Source: Micromonospora ferruginea
Lineage (GTDB): Bacteria > Actinomycetota > Actinomycetes > Mycobacteriales > Micromonosporaceae
Direction: 5' to 3'
Length of the DNA stretch: 64,000 nt
Assembly: GCF_013694245.2 (NCBI RefSeq)
Contig: NZ_CP059322.2
Span: 554,001 to 618,000, forward strand
The position numbers and the translations under genes are program-made. The notes under the pieces are model-generated. The model was not told where the DNA came from, did no database searches, and was given only the letters and a program-made list of their open reading frames with translations. Positions 10,345 through 17,968 of the stretch are shown here, in pieces (the stretch's first letter is position 1; each line of letters opens with the position of its first letter).

Positions 10345-11830
10345 ACCAGGCGGGGCCGATGGCGTGGGCGACTATCTCCGCGGAGAGGGTCACCATCGGC
10401 AGCCCGCCGCCCGGATGCGTGGAGCCGCCGACCAGCCACAGCCCGGCGACCGGGCCCCGGTTGGCCGGGCGCAGCAGCCCGCCCGCGGTGCCGTAGATCG
10501 CCCCGCCCGGCGCGCCGGTGGCCGCGTCCAGGTCGGCCGGCGTGCGGATCTCGGAGAAGACCAGCCGGTCCCGCACGTCCACCCCCCGCTCGGCCAGCAC
10601 GTCCAGGATCCGGCCCGCGTACGTCTCCGCCAGCCCCGGCCGCCGCCAGTCCACCGCGTCCGCGGCGGTGCCGTGGCGGGGCGCGTTGACCAGCACGAAC
10701 CACGCCTCGTGGCCGTCCGGGCGGACCGCCGGATCGTCGGCGGCGGTGACGAACACGGTCGGGTCGGGGGCCGGGCGGGCCCGCACGCCGCGACCGGGGT
10801 CGCCGAAGACGGCGTCGAACTCGGCGTCGTAGTCGCGGGGGAAGAACACGGTGTGGTGGGCCACCCCGGTGTCGCCGCGCACGCCGAGCAGCATCACGAA
10901 TCCGGCCAGGCTGCGGTCGGTCAGCGCGGCCAGCCGGCGCGGGTGCGGCAGCAGGTCCCGGTAGACGGTGAGCGCGTCGGTGTTGGCCACCACCACGTCG
11001 GCCGGGACGGGGACGGCCGACCCGGCGACGCGGACCCCGTGCACCCGGCCACCCGCGGCGTCGATCCGGGTGACCGCCGCGTCGGTGCGGACCACCACGC
11101 CGAGGTCCAGGCAGCGCGACAGCAGCGCGTCGGCGAGCGTGCCCAGCCCGCCGCGCAGGTACCAGCCGCCGTACGCCAGCTCGGCGTAGGGCACGGCGAC
11201 CAGCGCGGCCGGCGCGCGGCGCGGGTCGGCGCCGGTGTAGGTGGCGTACCGGTCGAGCAGCATCCGCAGCCGGTCGTCGGACAGGTGCGTGCGGCCCAGC
11301 CCGCGCAGCGTGCGGCCGGGGCCGATGGCGGCCAGGTCGCCCAGCCGCCAGGCCAGCGCGGCCAGGTCGCGCGGCGAGTCCACGGTGCGGCGCAGGATGT
11401 CCCGGTGCGATGCCGTCCACACCCGCTCGGCGCGCCGCCACAGCTTCCGCCAGTCTGCGGCGGACCGGTCGCCGAACGCGGCGCCGATCCGGGCGGCGAA
11501 CTCGTCCGGGTCGGCGCAGGAGTCCAGCGCGGGGCCGCCGCCGGGGAAGACGTGCCGCACGATCGGGTCCAGCGGGACCAGGTCGAGGTATTCGTCGAGC
11601 TTCGCTCCGGTGGCCTCGAACAGGTCGGCGAAGACCTGCGGCAGGGTGACCAGGCTCGGCCCGGTGTCGAAGCGCCACGTCCCCTCCGGGGTGTGGTGCG
11701 CCCACCGGCCCAGCTTGCCGCCGACCGTGCCGGCCCGTTCCAGGACGGTGACCTCGTGCCCGGTGACCGCCAGCCGGGCGGCGACGGCAAGGCCGCCCAC
11801 GCCGGCGCCGATGACCACGATGCGCGCCAT
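10343..11830 (-). CDS. CrtI-family carotenoid desaturase
   Basis: FAD-dependent phytoene desaturase/isomerase family, 495 aa. N-terminal Rossmann motif VVIGAGVGGLAVAARLA, then the GGKLG pocket; the C-terminal FAD signature LWLVGGSTHPGGGLPMVTLSA is split here as GLWLVGGSTH and PGGGLPMV. In an operon with CruF-like and glycosyltransferase genes the likely job is 3',4'-desaturation of the acyclic end (CrtD role) rather than phytoene desaturation; this is inference. AGGAGG overlaps the upstream stop codon and sits 8 nt before ATG 11830. It is last in a leftward six-gene operon. Confidence 0.88.
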   Translation of the reverse strand: MARIVVIGAGVGGLAVAARLAVTGHEVTVLERAGTVGGKLGRWAHHTPEGTWRFDTGPSLVTLPQVFADLFEATGAKLDEYLDLVPLDPIVRHVFPGGGPALDSCADPDEFAARIGAAFGDRSAADWRKLWRRAERVWTASHRDILRRTVDSPRDLAALAWRLGDLAAIGPGRTLRGLGRTHLSDDRLRMLLDRYATYTGADPRRAPAALVAVPYAELAYGGWYLRGGLGTLADALLSRCLDLGVVVRTDAAVTRIDAAGGRVHGVRVAGSAVPVPADVVVANTDALTVYRDLLPHPRRLAALTDRSLAGFVMLLGVRGDTGVAHHTVFFPRDYDAEFDAVFGDPGRGVRARPAPDPTVFVTAADDPAVRPDGHEAWFVLVNAPRHGTAADAVDWRRPGLAETYAGRILDVLAERGVDVRDRLVFSEIRTPADLDAATGAPGGAIYGTAGGLLRPANRGPVAGLWLVGGSTHPGGGLPMVTLSAEIVAHAIGPAW

Positions 11831-11842
11831 GGGGTGCCCCTC

Positions 11843-12970
11843 CTAGGTGACCGGGCGACCCCGCCAGGTGAGCCGGCGTCGCTTCCGCAGATGGTACGAC
11901 CGGACGGTCAGCCAACCGAGGACCACGACCGACACGGGGTGTGCCAGCGCGTCGGGCCAGGCCCGCCCGCCGGTGGCCCGGGCGCTCACCACGCGGCCCG
12001 CGACGCCGGCCAGGTAGGCCAACGCGGCGACCCCGGCCACCGCCGGCGTGCCGGCCGCCAGCGCGGCGACCGCCAGCAGCGGCGGCGCCACGTAGAGCGC
12101 GAACAGCAGCGCCAGCACGGCCGCCGCGCCGGCCGGGTGCCCGAACGAGGCCCACAGCGACTTGGCGTAGCCGTCGCGCAGTTGCGGCCAGTCGTCGTAC
12201 ATCCGGCAGGACGCCAGCCGGGAGCCGTCGGCCAGCGCGATCCGGCCGCCGGCCCGCTTCACCGCCCGGGCCAGCTCGATGTCCTCCAGCACCTTGTCGG
12301 CCACCGCCGCGTGCCCGCCGGCCCGCAGGTAGCCGGCCCGGTCCACGACCAGGAACTGCCCGCCGGCCGCGGCCAGCGAGGGCCGCCGCGAGCGTTCCAT
12401 CGCGCGCAGCGGCAGGAACGTCAGCCACAACCACTGCAACAGCGGCTGCACCAGCCGGTCGGCCGCCGTCCGCACCACGATCCGGGGGTACGGCGACAGC
12501 AGCGTCGCGTCCGCCGCGCGCAGCTCGGCCACCGCCGCCGCCACCGCGTACGGGGTGAGCACCACGTCGGCGTCGACGAACGCCAGCACGCTCGGCGCCG
12601 GGTCGACGCGGGTGGCGAGCTGCCAGCAGGCGTGCGGCTTGCCCAGCCAGCCGGGCGGCGGGGCGACGCCGTCGAGCAGCGTGACCCGGGGGTCGGCGCC
12701 GGCCACCGCGCGGACCACGTCGGCGGTGCCGTCGGTGGACCCGTCGTCGAGCACCACGATCCGCAGGTCCGGCACGCCGCGCTGGGCGAGCAGCGCGCGC
12801 AGGCACGGGGTGACCCGGTCGGCCTCGTCGCGCAGCGGCAGCAGCACCGCCACCGCCTCGGCGGCCTCGACCGGCCCGGCGGTGGGGCGGCGCAGCCAGG
12901 CCACGGCGTTGACGAGCGTGTGCCCGGTGAGCGCGGCGACCGCCACCACCAGCGCGAGCGCGGCGGTCAT
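11843..12970 (-). CDS. Family 2 glycosyltransferase of carotenoid (CruG/CruC role)
   Basis: 375 aa from ATG 12970. An N-terminal membrane helix (ALALVVAVAALTGHTL) is followed by a GT-A domain: VAVLLPLRDEA, VVLDDGSTDGTADVV, DxD as FVDADVV, and acceptor motif KVLEDIELARAVK. Two or more C-terminal membrane helices end in a basic tail. Membrane-bound GT2 enzymes next to CruF glycosylate the hydroxylated acyclic end of C40 carotenoids (myxol or sioxanthin type). The sugar cannot be read from sequence. It overlaps the cruF stop by 4 bp. Confidence 0.85.
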   Translation of the reverse strand: MTAALALVVAVAALTGHTLVNAVAWLRRPTAGPVEAAEAVAVLLPLRDEADRVTPCLRALLAQRGVPDLRIVVLDDGSTDGTADVVRAVAGADPRVTLLDGVAPPPGWLGKPHACWQLATRVDPAPSVLAFVDADVVLTPYAVAAAVAELRAADATLLSPYPRIVVRTAADRLVQPLLQWLWLTFLPLRAMERSRRPSLAAAGGQFLVVDRAGYLRAGGHAAVADKVLEDIELARAVKRAGGRIALADGSRLASCRMYDDWPQLRDGYAKSLWASFGHPAGAAAVLALLFALYVAPPLLAVAALAAGTPAVAGVAALAYLAGVAGRVVSARATGGRAWPDALAHPVSVVVLGWLTVRSYHLRKRRRLTWRGRPVT

Positions 12971-13818
12971 GCCGGCGCGTCGACCCGGGGCGCGGGATCC
13001 GGCGCGACGGTCCGGTCCCGGCGACCCCGCCACAGCACCACCGCCAGCGGCACCGCGGCCACCGCCATGCCGACCGCGCCCCACACCGCGGACGCGGGCA
13101 GCCGGAGGAAGACCGCGTGCGCCAGCACGCTGGAGGCGTACGTCCAGAGGTAGAGCGCGAACATCGGGGCGTCGCGGCGGTCGACCCGGTCGACGGCCGG
13201 CCCGGCGAGCGGGCGCAGCACGACGGCCAGCAGCACGGCGAAGCCCAGCCAGCCCAGGTAGTTGCTGACCGGGATGCCTGGCAGCCCGGGCAGCGCCGGG
13301 CTGGCGTCCCGCCAGCCCCAGTAGCCTTCGGCCACCATCTGCGGATCAAGGAACAGATCCCACGCGGCCAACCCCACCCCCGCCAGCGCGATCCGGGTAA
13401 GGCGGGGCCCCCGGTTAACGCCTCCGGTAGAGGAGGGGCCCCCTTTTAACGCCCGGGTGAGCCGGACCGCGGTGAGCCACGCCGGCCAGGCCATCCAGGT
13501 CCAGGCCAGCGGGATGATCAGCGGTACGCCGGCCAGCTTCGGGCCCAGCTCGCCGGAGTAGTCGTAGCTGCCGAACGGGAACCCGGTGGCCACGCCGATC
13601 GCCTCGACGGCGAACCCGCCGCCGGTCACCACCGCGACCAGCGCGGCCGCGACCCGGGCGCCCCGGGTGAGCAGCGCGTGGGCGACGGAGAGCAGCCAGC
13701 CGAGCACCACGGTCGCCACGGTCAGCCCGGCCCGGGTCGCGCCGCCGGTCAGCGGGTAGCAGATCTGGGCCAGCACCAGCACCGCCAGCAGCGCCCAGGG
13801 CAGCCGGACTCGGCTCAT
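12967..13818 (-). CDS. cruF: CruF-like carotenoid 1',2'-hydratase (DUF422)
   Basis: 283 aa, about seven membrane helices, from ATG 13818 (MSRVRLPWALLAV). Family signatures: GSYDYSGELGPKLAGVPLI, PLAWTWMAWPAW, AWDLFLDPQM and GYWGW. CruF hydrates the acyclic end of a carotenoid, making the tertiary 1'-OH used by the next enzyme. Between two membrane segments, residues encoded by 13397-13451 (ALKGGPSSTGGVNRGPRLT) are a GGGGCCCC palindromic element translated in frame. It probably sits in a loop and may be tolerated. The start overlaps the GNAT stop by 4 bp. Confidence 0.88.
   Translation of the reverse strand: MSRVRLPWALLAVLVLAQICYPLTGGATRAGLTVATVVLGWLLSVAHALLTRGARVAAALVAVVTGGGFAVEAIGVATGFPFGSYDYSGELGPKLAGVPLIIPLAWTWMAWPAWLTAVRLTRALKGGPSSTGGVNRGPRLTRIALAGVGLAAWDLFLDPQMVAEGYWGWRDASPALPGLPGIPVSNYLGWLGFAVLLAVVLRPLAGPAVDRVDRRDAPMFALYLWTYASSVLAHAVFLRLPASAVWGAVGMAVAAVPLAVVLWRGRRDRTVAPDPAPRVDAPA
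13397..13451 (-). repeat. Bipartite GGGGGCCCC element inside cruF, copy 2 (inverted)
   Basis: On the minus strand it reads GCGTTAAAAGGGGGCCCC, TCCTCTACCGGAGGC, GTTAACCGGGGGCCCCGCC. It has the same two-unit layout as 10290-10344 but the opposite orientation. Its length keeps the cruF frame open, adding about 18 residues. Confidence 0.85.
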
Positions 13819-14375
13819 GCCTGCTCCGGCCCCGCGGCGGGCAGGGGCAGGTCTCGGCCGAGCACGCCGAACGGCCGCTCGTCGCCGGGGAAGTGGAAGT
13901 GGCGCAGCACGTCGACGAAGCCGAACCGGCGGTAGAGCCGCCAGGCCCGCGACGTCCGTTCGTCCGCCTCCGGGGTGGACAGCAGCGTGGTGTCCCCCTC
14001 GGCCACGGTGAGCAGCGCGCGGAGCTGACGGGCGCCGACGCCGTGCCCCTGCGCGGGCGGGCGCACGTGCAGCTCCACCACCTCGAACGGGCGGGCCAGC
14101 CAGCGCTGCCGGGCCTTCGCGTCCAGCGCCCGGTGCACCTGGTCGTGCCACCACTGGCCGGTGGCGCCGAGGTAGCCGTACCCGAAACCGGCCAGGTGCC
14201 CCTCGGAGGTCAGGCTGGCGACGGCGCGGAACCCGGGCCGCCGGACGTGGGTGGCGATGTAGCCGCGCCGGGCCTCCAGCAGGTCGGCGCGGTAGCCCAT
14301 CGCCTCGCCGTAGACGGCGACCACGTCGTCCAGCCGGCGGACCAGGTCGTCCGGCGTCCAGCGGACCAGCCTCAT
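13815..14375 (-). CDS. GNAT-family N-acetyltransferase
   Basis: 186 aa. The acetyl-CoA binding motif is VVELHVRPPAQGHGVGARQL (about residues 100-119), followed by TSRAWRLYRRFGF, the usual GNAT C-terminal strand-helix. It is embedded in the carotenoid operon with 4-bp overlaps at both ends, so it is expressed with it. The substrate is unknown; acetylation or acylation of the carotenoid sugar would be speculation. Confidence 0.82.
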   Translation of the reverse strand: MRLVRWTPDDLVRRLDDVVAVYGEAMGYRADLLEARRGYIATHVRRPGFRAVASLTSEGHLAGFGYGYLGATGQWWHDQVHRALDAKARQRWLARPFEVVELHVRPPAQGHGVGARQLRALLTVAEGDTTLLSTPEADERTSRAWRLYRRFGFVDVLRHFHFPGDERPFGVLGRDLPLPAAGPEQA

Positions 14376-15103
14376 GCGTTCCCTCTCGCCGAGTGGGGGT
14401 CGCCGTCCGCGGCGACCCAGCCGAGCACCGTACGGTCGCCGACCACGTCGCCCACCGCGAACCGCGCGAACAGCTCCTCCGCGTACCAGCCCTCGGTGGG
14501 GGTGCGGGTGATCGCGGCGCGGTGCTCGGGGGAACGGTACGCGAACGCGACCAGGTCCGTCGGGTCACGCCACACGCTCACCGTGCCCTGCCAGCCCAGC
14601 GGCGCCTCGCCGACGCCGAAGCGGGCGAGCAGCCCCGGCGCGGCGTGCAGCTCGGCGGCGACCGGCGGGATGGCCCGCCAGAACGTGGCCGCCCGGCGGG
14701 CCCGCAACCGGGCCCGGGTCAGCGCCAGCACCGGGCCGGTGACCCGCCCGCCGGACGGGGCGCCGAACGGCTCCCGGCCGGACCACATGCCCCGGCTGGT
14801 CAGCGGGCGCAGGTCCACCCGGACGGCGGCGTCGGCGACGCGGGCCCAGGAGCGGGCGACCGGGGAGGCGTCGAAGCCGGCCGCGGCGGCGGGGGAGTCC
14901 CACACCACCAGCGCCGCCCACCGGGTCAGGTCGGCGTCGCCGGGACCGAAGCCGGTGCCGGTCCCGGTGCCGAGCAGTTTGGCGAAGCGCACGCCCGGCA
15001 GCCGGCGCAGCCGTGCCGGGTGGGTCGCCATCCGGGCCAGCGCGCCGGGCACCGCCCGCCGGGGGACACGCCACACGTGCAGCGTGACGAGGTCGGGGTT
15101 CAC
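14372..15103 (-). CDS. crtA: CrtA-like (spheroidene monooxygenase family) protein
   Basis: 243 aa from GTG 15103. It follows the CrtA pattern along its length: LPGVRFAKLLGTGTGTGF, ALVVWDSPAAAAGF, SPVARSWARVADAAVRVDL, TSRGMWSGREPF, AATFWRAIPPVAAEL, GVGEAPLGWQGTVSVW and GWYAEELFARF. CrtA inserts oxygen at C-2 of acyclic carotenoid ends in purple bacteria. Next to CruF and a glycosyltransferase it is a candidate for C-2' oxygenation of the same end group. It is coupled by 4-bp overlaps to both neighbours. Confidence 0.8.
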   Translation of the reverse strand: MNPDLVTLHVWRVPRRAVPGALARMATHPARLRRLPGVRFAKLLGTGTGTGFGPGDADLTRWAALVVWDSPAAAAGFDASPVARSWARVADAAVRVDLRPLTSRGMWSGREPFGAPSGGRVTGPVLALTRARLRARRAATFWRAIPPVAAELHAAPGLLARFGVGEAPLGWQGTVSVWRDPTDLVAFAYRSPEHRAAITRTPTEGWYAEELFARFAVGDVVGDRTVLGWVAADGDPHSARGNA

Positions 15104-15594
15104 GCCACCTCGGTCGGGTCGCCGCCGGTGATCCGCAGCAGTTCCGCGTACGTGGTGGGGAACACCGCCTGCGGGACGCCGCCGGCCGCCCACACCTCGT
15201 CGTACCCCTCGAGCGCGGTGTCGACCAGGGTGCGCAGCGGCCCGGGGTGGCCGAGTGGCGCGACCCCGCCGATCACCTGGCCGGTGTGCCGCCGGACGAA
15301 GTCCGGGGTGGCCCGGCGCAGGTGGGTCACGCCCAGCGTGGCGGCCAGCCCGGCGGTGTCCACCCGGTGCGCGCCGGAGGTGAGCACCAGCAGCGGCGCG
15401 TCGTCGGCGTCGAAGACCAGCGAGTTGGCGATGGCGCCGACGTCGACGCCGAGCGCCTCGGCCGCCGCGGCGGCGGTGTGCACCGCCGCCGGCAGCAGGC
15501 GGACGGCGCTGGCGTGCCCGGAGAAGTCCCGCGCCCCCGCCGCGTCGAGCGCCCGCTGCACCGCCCGCACGTTCGGATGTGACTCAGACTGCAT
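15100..15594 (-). CDS. YbaK/EbsC-family protein (aminoacyl-tRNA deacylase fold)
   Basis: 164 aa from ATG 15594 (MQSESHPNVRAVQ). The frame is open further to an ATG inside the GTCGATCATGA palindrome, which I reject as a start. Family members deacylate mischarged tRNA such as Cys-tRNA(Pro). The segment AIANSLVFDADD aligns with the family motif that usually carries a conserved Lys before SLVF; here it is Asn, so classical deacylase activity is doubtful. GGVAPLGH and the C-terminal AAGG are typical. It is first in the carotenoid operon. Confidence 0.82.
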   Translation of the reverse strand: MQSESHPNVRAVQRALDAAGARDFSGHASAVRLLPAAVHTAAAAAEALGVDVGAIANSLVFDADDAPLLVLTSGAHRVDTAGLAATLGVTHLRRATPDFVRRHTGQVIGGVAPLGHPGPLRTLVDTALEGYDEVWAAGGVPQAVFPTTYAELLRITGGDPTEVA

Positions 15595-15657
15595 GCCCCG
15601 CATTCTCCCCCACCACCCCGACCACCCCGCACCGGGCGCACCGCCCCCACCGGGTGC

Positions 15658-15720
15658 GTCGATCATGAAGTTGGCGGTGTCGACTCCCGGCGTGTCGGAC
15701 CGCCAACCTCATGATCGACC
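15658..15720. repeat. Intergenic palindrome, GTCGATCATGA family, copy 2
   Basis: GTCGATCATGAAGTTGGCGG (15658-15677) pairs with CCGCCAACCTCATGATCGAC ending near 15719, around a 20-nt loop. Like copy 1 it is followed on the right by a G-run tract (15720-15760). It supplies the apparent stop codon of the TetR gene (15711-15709). Confidence 0.85.
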
Positions 15721-16551
15721 GGGGGCGGCGGGGGCGGCGGGGAGGCGGGGAGGCGGGGGTGCGGGAGTGGAGCAGGGTCTGGATGCCGTCGAGGATGCGG
15801 GTGAGGCCGAAGTCCAGGGTGGGGTCGGGCGACCGGGTGGGATGGGGGACGGGACGGCGGGGGTGGCCAGGGCGGTGGCCAGGGCGGGGAAGCGGGTCTC
15901 GCGGCCGCGCACCAGGGCGGCGAACGCCGCGTCCCGGCCGGAGTCCGGTGGCAGGGCGGCCAGGTTGCGGGCGTGCCCGACCAGCAGCGTGGCCACGTCG
16001 AGCCGCTCGGTCGCGGTGAGCCCGGTGCCGGCGAGCGCGGCCACCACGCGCTCCACCCAGGACAGCTCGTTCGGTCCGGGCAGCCGGGCGCCCACGGCCG
16101 CCGCCTGCGCCCAGGGGTGGCGGCGGAACCGCTCGACCAGCCGCCGGGTCCAGTCGTCGAGCTGCGCCCGCCAGCCCCCGCCGGCCGGCGCCGGGATGTC
16201 GGCTGCGCCGGGACCGGCGTCCGGGTCGGCCGTGGCCGGCACGTCGGCCGTGGCGGGACCGGCCGGCGGCGGGGGCGGGTCGCCCAGTGCCTCGTCCAGC
16301 ATCAGGGCGACCAGTTCGGCCCGGCCCGGCACATAGCGGTAGAGCGCCATCTTGGTGACGCCCAGCGACTCGGCGACCCGCTGCATGGTCAGCCCGTCGA
16401 GCCCGTCGAGCCCGTCCGCGTCGGCGACCGCGATGCCGGCGCGGGCCACGGCGGCCGGGGAGAGTGTGGGACGGGGCCCGCGCCGGGGCCCGGCGGGCGC
16501 GCCCCAGAGCAGCTCGAACAGCCGCTTCTTGTCGACCTCACCGGCGCGCAC
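15709..16551 (-). CDS. TetR-family regulator with frameshifted C-terminus
   Basis: 280 aa as it reads. N-terminal TetR HTH: AVARAGIAVADADG, then LTMQRVAESLGVTKMALYRYV (split here as two overlapping parts; residues about 32-76). A Pro/Ala-rich insert and a TetR_C_1-type domain follow. The family-typical end PTLDFGLTRILDGIQTLL is encoded in a different frame around 15770-15820, so a 1-base shift lies near 15825-15850. In the read frame the tail is low-complexity and stops inside a palindrome. It may be real decay or a base-calling error in a G-run. The target is unknown; the carotenoid operon to the left is a candidate. Confidence 0.75.
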   Translation of the reverse strand: MRAGEVDKKRLFELLWGAPAGPRRGPRPTLSPAAVARAGIAVADADGLDGLDGLTMQRVAESLGVTKMALYRYVPGRAELVALMLDEALGDPPPPPAGPATADVPATADPDAGPGAADIPAPAGGGWRAQLDDWTRRLVERFRRHPWAQAAAVGARLPGPNELSWVERVVAALAGTGLTATERLDVATLLVGHARNLAALPPDSGRDAAFAALVRGRETRFPALATALATPAVPSPIPPGRPTPPWTSASPASSTASRPCSTPAPPPPRLPAAPAAPGRS

Positions 16552-16590
16552 GGATCACCCTCCCGCCTCGGCGACGGCCCGGGTCCGCCG

Positions 16591-17403
16591 TCAGGCAGAC
16601 GATACGGTCACCCGGCCCCGCTCCCCGGGCCAGCCCGGGGTGGCCCGGACCCGGCCCGCGGCGTCCACCAGCAGGGCCGCGTACCCGTCCAGGGAGGCCA
16701 GCCAGTCCGGCGCGTCCGCGCCGCCGGCGACCGCCGCGGTCGCGTACACGTCGGCCCAGAGCAGGTCCGGGCCGACCACGGTGACCGACCGGAGGGCCGC
16801 GGCCGGCCGCCCGGCGCGCGGGTCGGTGATGTGCGTGCCGCGCCGCGCGGTGCCGGAGGTGGCGACCGCGCCGCCGGCCCGCGCGACGACGTCGAGCATC
16901 CGCTCGGGCCGGTCCGGGTCCTCGACGCCGATCCGCCAGGACGGCCGGCCCGGCGCGGTCCGCAGCAGCACGTCGCCGCCCGCGTTGAGGCACAGGTCGT
17001 GCGCGGCCAGGTCGGTCAGGTGCCGGGCGGCCCGCTCCACCGCCCAGCCCTTGACCAGGCCGGACGGGTCGTAGCCGGTGCCGCCCAGCGGCAGCGGCAG
17101 CGGCAGGCGGCGGGCGTCGAACCAGCCGCCGGTACGCGCGCGGGCCGTCTCGCAGAGCGCGGCCACCTCGCGCACCAGCGGGTCGGCGGTGGCCGCCGGG
17201 CCGGGTGGCGCGCCCCGGAGCCGGCCGAGCACGCTCTCCGGCCGCCAGGTGCTGAACACGTCGTCGGCGGCGCGCAGGTCGGCGAAGACGCGCGCCACCC
17301 GCTCCTCGACCGCCGGGGTACGCACCCCCGGGCCGCGCAGGTGCACGCTGACCGGCAGCCCCATCACCTGCTCCACCCAGGCGCGGCGGTCCGGCCCGTT
17401 CAC
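16591..17403 (-). CDS. apbE: FAD:protein FMN transferase
   Basis: 270 aa from GTG 17403. ApbE uses FAD to attach FMN covalently to a Ser/Thr of secreted or membrane flavoproteins. Seen: FSTWRPESVLGRL, GLVKGWAVERAA, CLNAGGDVLLR, and the metal region VATSGTARRGTHITDPRAG. It overlaps the FMN-binding protein gene by 4 bp (GTGA), which fits that protein being its substrate. I see no clear lipobox, so it could act inside the cell or be anchored through partners. Confidence 0.9.
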   Translation of the reverse strand: MNGPDRRAWVEQVMGLPVSVHLRGPGVRTPAVEERVARVFADLRAADDVFSTWRPESVLGRLRGAPPGPAATADPLVREVAALCETARARTGGWFDARRLPLPLPLGGTGYDPSGLVKGWAVERAARHLTDLAAHDLCLNAGGDVLLRTAPGRPSWRIGVEDPDRPERMLDVVARAGGAVATSGTARRGTHITDPRAGRPAAALRSVTVVGPDLLWADVYATAAVAGGADAPDWLASLDGYAALLVDAAGRVRATPGWPGERGRVTVSSA

Positions 17404-17948
17404 CGCAGGTGCGCCGCGTCGATGGCGGACTGGAGCGACTCGCGGTAGCCGTCGCTGGTGACGGTGGCCCCGGAGACGCTGTCGATCCGCGCGCTCTGCG
17501 CCGCGAGGGCCTCCTGCCGCAGGATCGGCACCGCGTAGTCGTTGATCTCCTGGTCCCGCCGGTTGCCGTCGGGCACCTGCACAGCGGTCACGTCGGTGAT
17601 CTTCCCGGCGGCGACGGTGATCCGCACCTGCACCGGCCCCCACCGGGTCTGCGCCACCGACCCGGTGGCCGTGCCGCTGCCGGTCGACGAGCCGCCGTCG
17701 CTGCCGCTGCCGGTCGAGGAACCGCCGTCGCTGCCGCCGCCGGTCGAGGAGCCGCCGGTCGAGGAGCCGTCGCCGGTGGCGCCGCCCGACGGTCCCGAGC
17801 CGCCGCCCGTGCCGTTCCACGAGCCGCCGCCCGGGTCGCTCCCGGAGGCGACCGCGCCGGTCTCCGCGCCCATGGTGCTGGTCCGGTAGCTGAACAGCAG
17901 CACCAGCACGGTCACGGTGGACAGCAGCCAGATGGTGATCCGTCGCAC
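17400..17948 (-). CDS. Secreted or anchored FMN-binding domain protein
   Basis: 182 aa from GTG 17948, with GGGAGG 5 nt upstream. An N-terminal membrane anchor (ITIWLLSTVTVLVLLFSY) is followed by a Gly/Ser/Thr linker of about 65 residues and an FMN_bind domain carrying the flavinylation motif DSVSGATVTSDGY; the acceptor is the Thr of SGAT. The domain probably faces outside. It sits between a ferric-reductase-like gene and apbE, forming a three-part flavin electron-transfer cassette. Confidence 0.88.
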   Translation of the reverse strand: MRRITIWLLSTVTVLVLLFSYRTSTMGAETGAVASGSDPGGGSWNGTGGGSGPSGGATGDGSSTGGSSTGGGSDGGSSTGSGSDGGSSTGSGTATGSVAQTRWGPVQVRITVAAGKITDVTAVQVPDGNRRDQEINDYAVPILRQEALAAQSARIDSVSGATVTSDGYRESLQSAIDAAHLR

Positions 17949-17968
17949 GGATCCTCCCTTCGCGCCCG

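Noticed and set aside
9629..13153. A 1174-codon open frame on the plus strand across the phosphatidyltransferase and carotenoid genes, and similar long antisense frames elsewhere (for example minus strand 48632-51940)
   Set aside because: High GC makes long shadow frames common. They are low-complexity (Arg/Gly/Pro/Ala-rich), show no family motif and overlap well-supported genes.
10290..13451. Composite transposon bounded by the inverted GGGGGCCCC elements
   Set aside because: There is no transposase and no target duplication was found. One copy lies inside a gene rather than at a cassette edge.
15595..15666. Upstream ATG for the YbaK-like gene inside the palindrome (MIDAPGGG...)
   Set aside because: The extension is Gly/Trp/Arg low complexity derived from the repeat. 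ATG 15594 begins the family-typical sequence.
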